Positions 46,079-54,869 of a stretch of 64,000 nucleotides of DNA are shown here, one piece after another. The DNA is taken from positions 1 to 64,000 of the forward strand of contig VGER01000005.1 in the NCBI GenBank assembly GCA_016869235.1, in the 5' to 3' direction. The notes below the pieces were generated by a model, which worked only from the letters and a program-made list of their open reading frames with translations, made no database searches and was not told the DNA's origin. Position 1 is the stretch's first letter. Each line of letters begins with the position of its first letter. A program made the translations under genes and the position numbers. The DNA comes from Alphaproteobacteria bacterium. GTDB taxonomy: Bacteria > Pseudomonadota > Alphaproteobacteria > UBA2966 > CAIVPW01.

Positions 46079-47074
46079 ATGACCGTGACTTCGAAGAAGC
46101 CCGACGTCGTCGTCACCCGCAAGCTGCCCGAGCCGATCGAGGTGCGGATGATGGAGTTGTTCCGCCCGCGCCTGAACACGGACGATCATCGCTTTACCGA
46201 GGCCGAGCTGATCGACGCGGTGCGCACCGCCGACGTGCTGGTGCCGACCGTCACCGACCGCGTCGATGCCGCCGTGCTGCGCGAGGCGGGACCCAGGCTC
46301 AAGCTGATCGCCAACTTCGGCACGGGCGTGAACCACATCGATCTCAAGGCCGCGGCCGAGCGCGGCATCACCGTCACCAACACGCCAGGCGTGCTCACCG
46401 AGGACACCGCCGACCTCACCATGGCGCTCATCCTCGCCGCGCCGCGCCGCATCGGCGAGGGCGAGCGCCTCTTGCGCGCCGGCAAGTGGGAAGGCTGGGG
46501 CCCGACGTTCCTCCTCGGTCATCGCATCGCCGGCCAGCGCCTCGGCATCATCGGCATGGGGCGCATCGGCCAGGCGGTGGCGCGCCGCGCGCTCGGCTTC
46601 GGGCTCACCGTGCACTATCACAACCGCAAGCGGGTGCCCGAGGCGACTGAGGAGGAGCTGCAGGCGTCGTACTGGGAAGACCTCGACCAGATGATCGCCC
46701 ACATGGACATACTCTCGGTCAACTGCCCGCTCACCGAGCAGACGCGCGGCATGCTTTCGGCTGCGCGACTCGGCCGCCTGCAGCGTCACGCCGTCATTGT
46801 CAACACGGCGCGCGGCGAGATCGTCGACGAGGACGCGCTGTGCGACCTTCTGGAGAAGCGCCTCATCGGCGGCGCCGGGCTGGACGTCTTCCAGAACGCG
46901 CCGCGCGTCAACCCGCGCCTCTTGAAGCTCGAGAACGTCGTGCTGACGCCGCACATGGGCTCGGCCACCACGGCGGGACGCGTCGCCATGGGCGAGAAGG
47001 TCATCATCAACATCAAGAGCTTCGCCGACGGCAACGCGCCGCCGGACCGCGTCATCGCCGGAGTGACGACGTAA
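46079..47074 (+). CDS. D-isomer-specific 2-hydroxyacid dehydrogenase (glyoxylate-reductase-like)
   Basis: A 331-residue NAD(P)-dependent oxidoreductase. Substrate-domain NFGTGVNHIDLKAAAERGIT; nucleotide-binding RLGIIGMGRIGQAVARRALG (GxGxxG); catalytic Arg in VNTARGEIVDED, Glu in the following strand, and His in LTPHMGSAT. The closest described type is glyoxylate/hydroxypyruvate reductase GyaR, but substrate range in this family is broad. It is followed 15 bases later by a methyltransferase gene. Confidence 0.92.
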   Translation: MTVTSKKPDVVVTRKLPEPIEVRMMELFRPRLNTDDHRFTEAELIDAVRTADVLVPTVTDRVDAAVLREAGPRLKLIANFGTGVNHIDLKAAAERGITVTNTPGVLTEDTADLTMALILAAPRRIGEGERLLRAGKWEGWGPTFLLGHRIAGQRLGIIGMGRIGQAVARRALGFGLTVHYHNRKRVPEATEEELQASYWEDLDQMIAHMDILSVNCPLTEQTRGMLSAARLGRLQRHAVIVNTARGEIVDEDALCDLLEKRLIGGAGLDVFQNAPRVNPRLLKLENVVLTPHMGSATTAGRVAMGEKVIINIKSFADGNAPPDRVIAGVTT

Positions 47075-47089
47075 GGCCCCCGCGCGCCA

Positions 47090-47889
47090 TGTCGTTCGAC
47101 GTCGAGCGCGCGCGAGTTCGGGGCAGCCTTGGATTTCGGTCGCACCACCGGCGACTACCGCCGCTTCCGGCCAGGCTTCCCGCCGGCGTTCTTCGACGAG
47201 TTGGCGCGCCGCGGCTGGGTGCGTTCCGGCATCGACGCGCTCGATCTCGCCACCGGCACCGGCAACCTCGCGCGCGGACTCGCGCGCGCCGGCGCCGCGG
47301 TCGCCGCAGTGGACATCGCCGCCGAGCTCATCCACGTCGCCGACGCCATCGACGACGCCGCCGACGTCAAGGTGCGCTACGTGCGCGCGCCGGCCGAGGA
47401 CACCGGCCTGCCCGCTGCCGCGTTCGATCTGGTCACCGCCGGCCAAGCCTGGCACTGGTTCGGCCGTCCGCGCGCCGCGGCGGAGGCGCGCCGCATGCTC
47501 AAGCCCGGCGGGCGCATCGTCATCGCCCACTTCGACTGGCTTCCCCTGCCCGGCAGCCTCGCCGAGGCGACGGAGGCGCTGATTCTCGTGCACAATCTCG
47601 GCTGGCCGCTCGCCGGCGGCACCGGCATCTACCCGCAGTGGCCCAAGGACCTCATCGTGGCAGGCTTCGCCACCATCGAGACGTTCTCCTTCGATGTCGC
47701 GGTGCCGTTCACCCACGAGCAGTGGCGCGGCCGCGTGCGCGCCAGCGCTCCCATCCAGGGCTCGCCGTCAGCGGAGGAGGTCGCGGCGTTCGATGAGACG
47801 CTCGCCGAGCTCTTGCGCGGGCGATTCGCGCCGCGCAGCCGCTGCCGGTGCTGCACCGCTGCTGGGCCGTGTCCGGCGTCACGCCATAG
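47090..47889 (+). pseudogene. Class I SAM methyltransferase with frameshifts at both ends
   Basis: The central open frame (47129-47830) encodes FGRTTGDYRRFRPGFPP, motif I ALDLATGTGNLARGL, VDIAAELI and GQAWHWFGRPRAAAEARR, typical of the small-molecule methyltransferases with a YxxxRPG(Y/F)P N-terminus. Its natural start appears to be ATG 47090 (MSFDVERAR), which must shift frame in the CGCGCGCG run near 47109-47116 to join EFGAALDFGRTTGDY. Near 47832 a second shift is needed to reach the expected end LPVLHRCWAVSGVTP (stop at 47889); the uncorrected frame runs on to 47911. If both are sequencing errors the gene is intact at about 266 residues. Confidence 0.75.
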
Positions 47890-47996
47890 TGCGATGGGCG
47901 CAACTCCGTAGTCCTCCCTACGCGTCGCGACCGATGCGCGCGCTGGTCCGCGTGGATAGCGTAGCCATCTCCGCTCGCTGCCCTGGGAGTCGTTCG

Positions 47997-48533
47997 ATGC
48001 TGCTGAAGAGCAGTCCTGACCGCTACGGAGCCGTCGCGGTTTCGCTGCACTGGCTGACCGTCGTCCTGATCCTGATCCTGCTCTGGTCTGGGTTCCTGGC
48101 CGGCGAGGCCGAAGGGGTGCGCAAGGCGGTGTTCCTGCGCGCCCACGTCCCGCTCGGCGTCACCGTATTGCTGCTCACCCTCTTCCGCGTCGTCTGGTGG
48201 CGGCGGTTTGATCCGCTGCCGCACGCGGCGGCGGGCGTTCCCGTCTGGCAGGAGCGGTTGGCGCGCGGCGTTCACGTGACGTTGTACGTCGTCCTGTTCG
48301 CCATGGCGGCGAGCGGCATCGCCATGATGGTGCTGAGCGGTGCGGCGCCAGCGCTGTTCGGCGGAGGCGCCGCCGTGCTGCCGGACTTCGCCGACTATTC
48401 GCCGCGTGCTCCGCACGGCGTGGGCGCGTTCGCGTTGATCGGGTTGCTGGCGGCGGACGCCGGCGCCGCGCTCTACCACCACTTCGTGCGCCGCGACGCG
48501 GTGTTGCGGCGCATGTGGTACGGCACTCGCTAG
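47997..48533 (+). CDS. Cytochrome b561-family membrane protein
   Basis: A 178-residue protein with four membrane segments, the YbjC/CybB-type cytochrome b561 that passes electrons to or from quinone. Start MLLKSSPDRYGAVAVSLHWL contains the first haem-ligand His; further ligands lie in FLRAHVPLG, ARGVHVTLYVVLFAMAASG and GALYHHFVRRD-type contexts. The ATG at 47997 has GGGAG upstream. Convergent with the TM2 gene pair. Confidence 0.9.
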   Translation: MLLKSSPDRYGAVAVSLHWLTVVLILILLWSGFLAGEAEGVRKAVFLRAHVPLGVTVLLLTLFRVVWWRRFDPLPHAAAGVPVWQERLARGVHVTLYVVLFAMAASGIAMMVLSGAAPALFGGGAAVLPDFADYSPRAPHGVGAFALIGLLAADAGAALYHHFVRRDAVLRRMWYGTR

Positions 48534-48805
48534 CCCGAGTCGGTCATCGCTGCGTGCATCCCGCGTGCCGCGCCGGGGATGAGGAATAGGTCCATCACCA
48601 GCCACACGCTCAGCACGGCAAGGATGGCGACGCCGACGCCGATGAACGCCGTCAGAAGGCCGGCGACGAACATCGCCAGCTGCGCGGCGGCAACCTTGCG
48701 GCGGCCGAGATAGAAGTTGTGGATGCCGAACCACCCTGCCAGGCACCACAGGGCGTAGGCGACCGCGACGCGCGCTCGCGGCGTCGCGGCGGCCGGCGCG
48801 CTCAC
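48530..48805 (-). CDS. TM2-domain membrane protein
   Basis: A 91-residue protein with the TM2 domain: VAYALWCLAGWFGIHNFYLG, RRKVAAAQLAMFVAG and ILAVLSVWLVMDLFLIPG, i.e. two membrane helices joined by the HxFYLGR turn. Function of the family in bacteria is unknown. The GTG start overlaps the stop of the small membrane gene upstream (GTGA), so the two are translated together. Confidence 0.82.
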   Translation of the reverse strand: MSAPAAATPRARVAVAYALWCLAGWFGIHNFYLGRRKVAAAQLAMFVAGLLTAFIGVGVAILAVLSVWLVMDLFLIPGAARGMHAAMTDSG

Positions 48806-48990
48806 GGGTGCGGCCGCACCTGACGCAGCGAAACGAGCACGATGTACGCGGTCGCGGCCGCGATGGCGGCCGTGTTGGCGGTGAAGAGCTCGTGCCAGGC
48901 CGCGCCGACCAACACGCCGATGCCCAGCAGCGCCAGCTTGAGGACGCCGATCTGCCACCACGTGAACGTGTAGGAGCGAAAGAGATTCAT
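48802..48990 (-). CDS. Small membrane protein of unknown function
   Basis: A 62-residue protein beginning MNLFRSYTFTWWQIGVLKLA with two predicted membrane helices (about residues 14-30 and 38-55) and a short basic end. CAGGAG lies eight bases before its ATG, and it is coupled by GTGA to the TM2 gene. I do not recognise a named family; the start signal, hydrophobic pattern and overlap make it a credible gene. Confidence 0.7.
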   Translation of the reverse strand: MNLFRSYTFTWWQIGVLKLALLGIGVLVGAAWHELFTANTAAIAAATAYIVLVSLRQVRPHP

Positions 48991-49018
48991 GGCTTGGCTC
49001 CTGCAGAGAGAAGCGTCG

Positions 49019-49858
49019 CTACGCCGCCGGCACCTCGCAGAACTCCTCGCCCGGTTGGGGGTGGCCGATTAGCGATTGCGACAGGTTCTTGATGATGGGC
49101 GTGGGCCCGCACAGCGCGCACTTCGCATCGCGCCGCACCTTCACCGTGCGCCACGCGGCGTTGAGCGCGTCGTAGATGACGAGCTTGCCCGACAGGCTCT
49201 CGCCGATGCCGACGATCTCCTTCAAGACCTCCACCGCCTGCAGCGATCCCACCACGCCGGCGAGCGCGCCGAGGATGCCGGCCTCGGCGCAAGAGGGCGC
49301 CAGGCCCGGCGGCGGCGGCTCGCGATAGATGCAGCGGTAGCACGGATTGTCGCCCGGCTTGTGGGCGCGGAACATGGCGATCTGGCCGTCGAACTGCGAC
49401 AGCGCGCCCGAGACCAGTGTCTTCTTGGCGAAGAATGCCGCGTCGTTGACCAGGAACCGGGTGGCGAAGTTGTCGGAGCCGTCGGCGACGACGTCGTACT
49501 GCGAGACGAGCGCCATGGCGTTGGCCGCCGTCAGCCGTTCCGTGTGCGCTACCAGGTTGACGTCCGGGTTCAGCGCTTTCACGGCCAGCTGCGCGCTCTC
49601 GGTCTTGGGCATGCCGACGCGCTCGGTGATGTGCAGGATCTGGCGCTGCAGGTTGGACAGGCTGACCTCGTCGAAGTCCACCACGCCGATGGTGCCGACG
49701 CCCGCGGCGGCCAGGTACATCACCAGCGGCGAGCCGAGGCCGCCGGCGCCGATCACCAGCACGCGGGCGTTCAACAGGCGCGCCTGCCCCGGCCCGCCCA
49801 CTTCCTTCAGGATGATGTGGCGCGCGTAGCGCTCGATCTGGTCGTCGCGCAGGTCCAT
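49019..49858 (-). CDS. ThiF/MoeB/HesA-type E1-like adenylyltransferase
   Basis: A 279-residue enzyme that adenylates the C-terminal Gly-Gly of a sulfur-carrier protein. ATP site VLVIGAGGLGSPLVMYLAAA, the DFDEVSLSNLQRQILH loop with the active-site arginines, ADGSDNFATRFLVND, and zinc ligands in CYRCIY and CALCGP. It lacks the rhodanese domain of MoeZ. No gene for ThiS, MoaD or CysO is adjacent; instead cysK and an Rrf2 regulator lie upstream on the same strand, suggesting a role in sulfur transfer for cysteine or thiolated cofactors. Confidence 0.92.
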   Translation of the reverse strand: MDLRDDQIERYARHIILKEVGGPGQARLLNARVLVIGAGGLGSPLVMYLAAAGVGTIGVVDFDEVSLSNLQRQILHITERVGMPKTESAQLAVKALNPDVNLVAHTERLTAANAMALVSQYDVVADGSDNFATRFLVNDAAFFAKKTLVSGALSQFDGQIAMFRAHKPGDNPCYRCIYREPPPPGLAPSCAEAGILGALAGVVGSLQAVEVLKEIVGIGESLSGKLVIYDALNAAWRTVKVRRDAKCALCGPTPIIKNLSQSLIGHPQPGEEFCEVPAA

Positions 49859-49865
49859 GGAGGCT

Positions 49866-50858
49866 TTACATGTTCTCGAACAGCGCAGTGGACAAGTAGC
49901 GCTCGGCGAACGAGGGCAGCACGGTCACCACCACCTTGCCCGCCATGGCGGGGCGGCCGGCGACCTCGAACGCCGCGGCGAGCGCCGCGCCCGACGAGAT
50001 GCCGCAAGGAATGCCCTCGAGCTTGGCGGAAAGGCGTGCCGTTCCGAACGCAGTCTGGTTGCCGATGGTGATGACCTCGTCGATCAGCCCGGTGTTGAGG
50101 ATGGCAGGCACGAACCCCGCGCCGATGCCCTGGATCTTGTGCGGTCCGGGTTGGCCGCCCGACAGCACAGGGCTGCCCTCCGGCTCCACCGCGACCATGC
50201 GCACGCCGGGCTTGCGCGCCTTCAACACCTCGCCGACGCCGGTGAGCGTGCCGCCGGTGCCGACGCCGCACACCACCACGTCGACGGTACCGCCGGTGTC
50301 GTTCCAGATCTCCTCCGCCGTGGTGAGGCGGTGGATGGCCGGGTTGGCCGGATTCTCGAACTGCTGCGGCATGAAGGCGTCGCCGATGGTGCGGATGATC
50401 TGCTCGGCGCGGGCGATCGCGCCCGCCATGCCCTGCTCGGCGGGCGTCAGCTCGATCTCGGCGCCGAGGAGCTCGAGCATCTTGCGCCGCTCCAGCGACA
50501 TGCTTTCCGGCATGGTGAGGATCAGGCGCCGTCCCTTCGCCGCCGCCACGAACGCCAGCGCGATGCCGGTGTTGCCCGACGTCGGCTCGACGATGACGGT
50601 GTTCGGCCCGAGCTTGCCGTCTTTCTCGGCCGCCCCGATCATCGACAGGCCGATGCGGTCCTTCACCGACGACAGTGGATTGAAGAACTCCAGCTTGCCG
50701 AGGACGTCGGCGGTCGCCCTGAAATGCGCCGACAGCTTCGGCAAGCGCACCAGCGGCGTGTTGCCGATGGTGTCCAGGATCGAGCCGAAGACGCCGCCGC
50801 GCCCCGGATTGATCTCCTTGCGGCGCCCACGGCCTTCGGCTCGTTCTACCTTGTTCAC
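49866..50858 (-). CDS. cysK: Cysteine synthase (O-acetylserine sulfhydrylase)
   Basis: PLP enzyme making cysteine from O-acetylserine and sulfide. The 330-residue sequence has [12 protein letters not shown], the PLP lysine in [11 protein letters not shown], the substrate loop [12 protein letters not shown], phosphate-binding [13 protein letters not shown] and the [10 protein letters not shown] end motif. A short N-terminal extension of about 20 residues precedes the fold; the start is GTG at 50858. Seven bases separate it from the ThiF-like gene and about a dozen from the Rrf2 regulator. Confidence 0.94.
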   Translation of the reverse strand: MNKVERAEGRGRRKEINPGRGGVFGSILDTIGNTPLVRLPKLSAHFRATADVLGKLEFFNPLSSVKDRIGLSMIGAAEKDGKLGPNTVIVEPTSGNTGIALAFVAAAKGRRLILTMPESMSLERRKMLELLGAEIELTPAEQGMAGAIARAEQIIRTIGDAFMPQQFENPANPAIHRLTTAEEIWNDTGGTVDVVVCGVGTGGTLTGVGEVLKARKPGVRMVAVEPEGSPVLSGGQPGPHKIQGIGAGFVPAILNTGLIDEVITIGNQTAFGTARLSAKLEGIPCGISSGAALAAAFEVAGRPAMAGKVVVTVLPSFAERYLSTALFENM

Positions 50859-50870
50859 GAGCGGCCCCGG

Positions 50871-51329
50871 TCAGATGTCGAACTGCACGCGTTCGGCGGT
50901 GCGGCTGTCGACGCCCTTGGCATGGGCGCGCTGGCACAGGTCTTCGATGGTGATGGTGTTTATTTTGCGCATGAAGCTCTCGCGCACGTCGCGCCACAGC
51001 GGCCGGATCACCTTCTCGGCAAGGTCCGAGCCCGGCTCCATGTTCAGCAGATCGCGGGTGGTGAGCTCGGTGCTGTATACCACGCGCAAGATCTCGCCCA
51101 CGGTGATGCGGCGCCGCTCGCGCGCCAGGCGATAACCTCCGCGCGGCCCGCGCACACCCTTCAGCACGCCGGCGCGCACCAGTTTCTGCATCACCTGCTC
51201 GAGGTAGCGCTGCGGGATTCCCTGCCGTTTGGCGATCTCGCGCGCTTGGGTGGGATCTGCGCTCGAGTTGTAGGCGATGTCCACGACCGCCTCCAAGGCA
51301 TAGAGCATTTTGCGGGTGAGCTTGATCAT
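50871..51329 (-). CDS. Rrf2-family regulator (CymR-like)
   Basis: A 152-residue winged-helix regulator: MIKLTRKMLYALEAVVDIAY, then REIAKRQGIPQRYLEQVMQK and KGVRGPRGGYRLARERRRIT, the family hallmark. Unlike IscR, NsrR and RsrR it has only one cysteine (in DLCQRA), so it cannot hold an Fe-S cluster through three cysteines. Location directly upstream of cysK resembles CymR, which senses cysteine status through complex formation with CysK in Bacillus and Staphylococcus. Target and effector here are inference. Confidence 0.88.
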   Translation of the reverse strand: MIKLTRKMLYALEAVVDIAYNSSADPTQAREIAKRQGIPQRYLEQVMQKLVRAGVLKGVRGPRGGYRLARERRRITVGEILRVVYSTELTTRDLLNMEPGSDLAEKVIRPLWRDVRESFMRKINTITIEDLCQRAHAKGVDSRTAERVQFDI

Positions 51330-51359
51330 ACCAGACGTGCTCCGCTGCCAGATTGACGC

Positions 51360-51851
51360 CTAATCTTGAACTTCCTCGAGAGTCTGCCCCATCGGCGAGT
51401 CGAGCCCGGTGGAGCCAAACCCGCCGGCGCCGCGCGCCGTCTCGTCGAGCGCGCCGCGCTTGACCTCGACGCGCTGGTAGCGTGACACCACGAGTTGCGC
51501 GATGCGCATGCCCCGCCGCACGGTGAACGGCACCGGCCCGAGGTTGGCGAGCAGCACTTGCACCTCGCCGCGGTAGTCCGTGTCGATCGTGCCCGGGCTG
51601 TTCAGCACTGTTACGCCGTACTCGAACGCCAGGCCCGAGCGCGGGCGCACCTGCGCCTCGTGACCCTCGGGCAGCGCGATGCGCAATCCGGTCGGGATCA
51701 ACGCGCGGTCGCCCGGCTCCAGCACCACTAGCTGCGGCACCGCGGCGGCGAGATCCATGCCCGCCGCGCTCTTCGAGCGGTACTCGGGCAGGCCCAGGTC
51801 CTCGGTGCCGGGTAAGCGGTCGACGATGACGACGGGCTTCTTTGCCGTCAT
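51360..51851 (-). CDS. dut: Deoxyuridine 5'-triphosphate nucleotidohydrolase (dUTPase)
   Basis: Removes dUTP and supplies dUMP for thymidylate. All five dUTPase motifs are present in 163 residues: SAAGMDLAA, PRSGLAFEYG, GTIDTDYRGEV, RIAQLVVSRYQ and the flexible GAGGFGSTG. The ATG overlaps the coaBC stop (ATGA), a common pairing in alphaproteobacteria. Confidence 0.96.
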   Translation of the reverse strand: MTAKKPVVIVDRLPGTEDLGLPEYRSKSAAGMDLAAAVPQLVVLEPGDRALIPTGLRIALPEGHEAQVRPRSGLAFEYGVTVLNSPGTIDTDYRGEVQVLLANLGPVPFTVRRGMRIAQLVVSRYQRVEVKRGALDETARGAGGFGSTGLDSPMGQTLEEVQD

Positions 51852-53107
51852 GCCGCCGGCGCTCCTCGCGCGGCATCCTTCTCGGCGATCGCCGTGGCGA
51901 TGCGCTCCGCCAGGCGGTCGGCGACCTGCGTCTTGTCGAGGGTCGGCCACGACTCGGCGCCGGCGGCGGTGACGATGTGAACGGTGTTGCGTCCGCCGCC
52001 TAGCACGCCCGTGCCTGGCGACACGTCGTTGGCGACGATCCAATCGGCATTCTTGCTGGCGCGCTTGTGCGCGGCGCGCTCGATCAGGCGCGCGGCGTCC
52101 GACTCCGTCTCGGCGGCGAAGCCCACCACCAGCGACGGCCGCGCCGGGCCGGCCTGGGCCAGCGTGCCGAGAATGTCGGGATTCTGGATGAGAGCGAGGC
52201 TCACGCCCTGCGCGCCTTGGCCCGACTTCTTGAGCTTGCCCGCTGCCGGACGTTCCGGGCGCCAGTCGGCGACCGCGGCGGCGAACACGGCGATGTCGGC
52301 GGGCAGCGCGGTGCGGCAGGCGTCCAGCATCTCGCGGCCGGTCTCGACGCGCCGCACTTCGACGCCGGCCGGAGCGGCCTCGGCCGTCGGCCCGGTAACG
52401 AGCACCACGCGCGCGCCGCGGCGCGCCAGCGCGGCGGCGATGGCGTGCCCCTGCTTGCCCGACGAGAAGTTGCCAAGGTAGCGCACCGGATCGATCGCCT
52501 CGCGCGTCGGTCCCGACGTCACCAGCGCGGTCTTCCCGGACAGGGTGTGCGCGGCGTCGCTCAGCAGCGCCTCGACCGCGGCAACGATCTCGTCCGGCTC
52601 GACCATGCGTCCGGGCCCGACCTCGCCGCAGGCGAGGTCGCCGGCGGCGGGGCCAATCATCTGCACGCCGTCGCCGCGCAACGTGGCGACGTTGCGCCGG
52701 GTCGCCGGGTGCTGCCACATCTGCACGTTCATCGCCGGGGCGGTCAGCACCGGCTTGTCGGTGGCGAGCAGCACCGCCGTAGCGAGGTCGTCGGCTTGGC
52801 CGCTCGCCATGCGCGCCATCAGGTCGGCGGTGGCCGGCGCCACCACCACGGCGTCGCAATCGCGCGCCAGGCGGATGTGGCCCATCTCGCCCTCGTCGGT
52901 GAGCGAGAACAACTCCTGGTAGACCTTTTCGCCCGACAGCGCCGCGACCGACATCGGCGTGACGAACTCGGCGCCGCCCCGCGTCAGGATGCAGCGCACG
53001 CGCGCGCCCTTATCCCTCAGGCGGCGGATGACCTCGAGGCTCTTATAGGCGGCAATGCCGCCGGCGATCACCAGGAGGACCGTTCGGGCATCGAGGGGAC
53101 GGGACAC
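51848..53107 (-). CDS. coaBC: Phosphopantothenoylcysteine synthetase/decarboxylase
   Basis: Bifunctional coenzyme A biosynthesis enzyme of 419 residues. The CoaC flavoprotein half has VLLVIAGGIAAYKSLEVIRR, PAMNVQMWQHPATRRN and the catalytic ACGEVGPGRM; the CoaB half begins near residue 190 with TSGPTREAIDPVRYLGNFSS and contains AVADWRPE. The start is GTG at 53107. Upstream a terminator separates it from ubiB. Confidence 0.96.
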   Translation of the reverse strand: MSRPLDARTVLLVIAGGIAAYKSLEVIRRLRDKGARVRCILTRGGAEFVTPMSVAALSGEKVYQELFSLTDEGEMGHIRLARDCDAVVVAPATADLMARMASGQADDLATAVLLATDKPVLTAPAMNVQMWQHPATRRNVATLRGDGVQMIGPAAGDLACGEVGPGRMVEPDEIVAAVEALLSDAAHTLSGKTALVTSGPTREAIDPVRYLGNFSSGKQGHAIAAALARRGARVVLVTGPTAEAAPAGVEVRRVETGREMLDACRTALPADIAVFAAAVADWRPERPAAGKLKKSGQGAQGVSLALIQNPDILGTLAQAGPARPSLVVGFAAETESDAARLIERAAHKRASKNADWIVANDVSPGTGVLGGGRNTVHIVTAAGAESWPTLDKTQVADRLAERIATAIAEKDAARGAPAA

Positions 53108-53138
53108 GGTGCGCTGTCTTCAAGAGGGACGGGAGCCC

Positions 53139-53158
53139 CAAAAAAAAGCCTCGGCTCC
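53139..53158 (-). terminator. Probable terminator after ubiB
   Basis: On the minus strand GAGCC-GA-GGCT is followed by a run of eight T (complement of A at 53140-53147). Short stem but strong U-tract, in the 190-base gap between the ubiB stop and the coaBC start. Confidence 0.55.
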
Positions 53159-53297
53159 TTGGAAAGTCGACAAAATTTCCCAAAAAGCCGTGTGGTTTCA
53201 AGGTAGTGCGCCCACGGCTGCCCGGCAAGGCGAATCGCCCTCGGCCGCCAGCGCCCGAGTCCCGCCGGATTCCGGCCTTCCCAGGACGGAAAGGTGG

Positions 53298-54857
53298 TCA
53301 ACCGATGCTGGTGAACACCACGTAGACGAGCAGAACCAGGGTCAAGCCATACATAAGGACCCGGTTGCCGTTGAAGGTGCGACGGCTGCCGCCCAAGGAC
53401 GGCGACAGCGCGTCGGGCGGCAGCAGCTTCAGCCCCTCCGGGGTGAAGGACGCGCCCGCCCGCTCGGCGGCTTCGATCAGGCCGGGCAGGCGGCGCACGG
53501 TGGCCAACAGCTCCTCGGCGCCCGACTGCGCCTGGGCGGCGAGGCCCATCGCCTGCGGCAGCCAGTTGCGCAGCCAGGTGCGCGCGGTCGCCCACAGGTC
53601 CTTGTGTGGCGCCAGCTCGCGGCAGATGCCCTCGACCACCACCAGCGTCTTCTGCAGCAGCAGGAGTTGCGGTTGTGTGCGCATGCGGAACTGCTCGGTC
53701 ACCGCGAACAGGTGCGCCAGCAGCTTGCCCATCGACACATCCGCCGGCGGCCGGTCGAACACCGGCTTGGCGATGGCGCGCAGCGCCTGGGCGAAGCTCT
53801 CCACCGATTGGTCGCGGCGCACGTAGCCGGCCTGGAAGTGCACTTCGGCGGCGCGCCGGTAGTCGCCGGTCAGGAACGCCAGCAGCATCGCGCCCACGTA
53901 GCGGCGCTCGCTGTCGTCCAGGCGCCCCATGATGCCGAAGTCCACGGCGATGATGCCGTCGTCCGCTCCGACGAACAGGTTGCCGTGGTGCAGGTCGGCG
54001 TGGAAGAAGCCGTCGCGGAACGCTTGGTTGAGGAACGCGGTCAGCAGGTTGTCGACGACGCGGTCAAGGTTGCGGCCGGCGGCGAGCAGCGCGGCGCGGT
54101 CGGCGATCGGAATACCCTCGACGCGCTCGGTGCAAAGCACCCTGCACTGGGTGCGCCGCCAGTCCACGTCTGGGATTTTGAACGTCGGGTCGCCGGCAAA
54201 GCTCTCGGCCATCTCCGATGCGGCCGCGCCCTCCAGGCGCAGGTCGAGCTCCTCGCTCACCGAGCGCTTGAAGGTCTTCACCACCTTCACCGGCTCCAGC
54301 CGGCGCGCCGGCTCGACGAAGCGCTCAAGCAGCTCGGCTCCCCACAGGAAGAAGTCGATGTCGCGCTCGAAGTCATCTTCGATGCCCGGGCGCAGCACCT
54401 TCACCGCCACCGGCTCGCCGTCCACCGTCACGGCGAAGTGCACCTGGGCGATCGAGGCGGCCGCCACCGGCGTCTGCTCGAAGCTCGCGAACAGCTCGTG
54501 GATCGGATGGTCCAGCTCCGATTCGATGACCGCGAGCGCTTGCGCCGTTGGGAAGGGCGGCAGGCGGTCGCGCAGAAGGGCCAGGTCGGCGGCGATCTCC
54601 TCGCCAACGATGTCGGCGCGCGTGGACAGCGTCTGGCCGAACTTGATGAAGCTCGGCCCCATCGCCTGGACCGCCGCCGCCAGACGCTGGCCCGGCCGCT
54701 GCGCCGCGAAGTCCGGCCGGGCCCGTCCCGCCACAGCCTTGGCGAGCCAGTGCAGCCAGCCGGGCAGGTCCAATCGGTCCAGGATGTAGGTCGCGTCGTG
54801 GGCGCCCAGCGTGCGGACAATGCGCCAGCCACGGCCCAGGTTACGGAGCGTGCGCAC
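53298..54857 (-). CDS. ubiB: Ubiquinone biosynthesis protein UbiB (ABC1/ADCK atypical kinase)
   Basis: Membrane-attached atypical kinase/ATPase needed for ubiquinone synthesis. The 519-residue sequence has KxGQ motif GPSFIKFGQTLSTRADI, Ala-rich loop AAASIAQVHFA in place of the usual P-loop, ion-pair lysine in VAVKVLRPG, HADLHHGNL and DFGIMG catalytic loops, and a C-terminal membrane helix (VLMYGLTLVLLVYVVFTSI). Twelve bases separate it from ubiE upstream. Confidence 0.95.
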   Translation of the reverse strand: MRTLRNLGRGWRIVRTLGAHDATYILDRLDLPGWLHWLAKAVAGRARPDFAAQRPGQRLAAAVQAMGPSFIKFGQTLSTRADIVGEEIAADLALLRDRLPPFPTAQALAVIESELDHPIHELFASFEQTPVAAASIAQVHFAVTVDGEPVAVKVLRPGIEDDFERDIDFFLWGAELLERFVEPARRLEPVKVVKTFKRSVSEELDLRLEGAAASEMAESFAGDPTFKIPDVDWRRTQCRVLCTERVEGIPIADRAALLAAGRNLDRVVDNLLTAFLNQAFRDGFFHADLHHGNLFVGADDGIIAVDFGIMGRLDDSERRYVGAMLLAFLTGDYRRAAEVHFQAGYVRRDQSVESFAQALRAIAKPVFDRPPADVSMGKLLAHLFAVTEQFRMRTQPQLLLLQKTLVVVEGICRELAPHKDLWATARTWLRNWLPQAMGLAAQAQSGAEELLATVRRLPGLIEAAERAGASFTPEGLKLLPPDALSPSLGGSRRTFNGNRVLMYGLTLVLLVYVVFTSIG

Positions 54858-54869
54858 GCGTCCGGCTCC

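Noticed and set aside
50871-51329. IscR assignment for the Rrf2 protein
   Set aside because: IscR needs three clustered cysteines; only one is present and no isc/suf genes are nearby.
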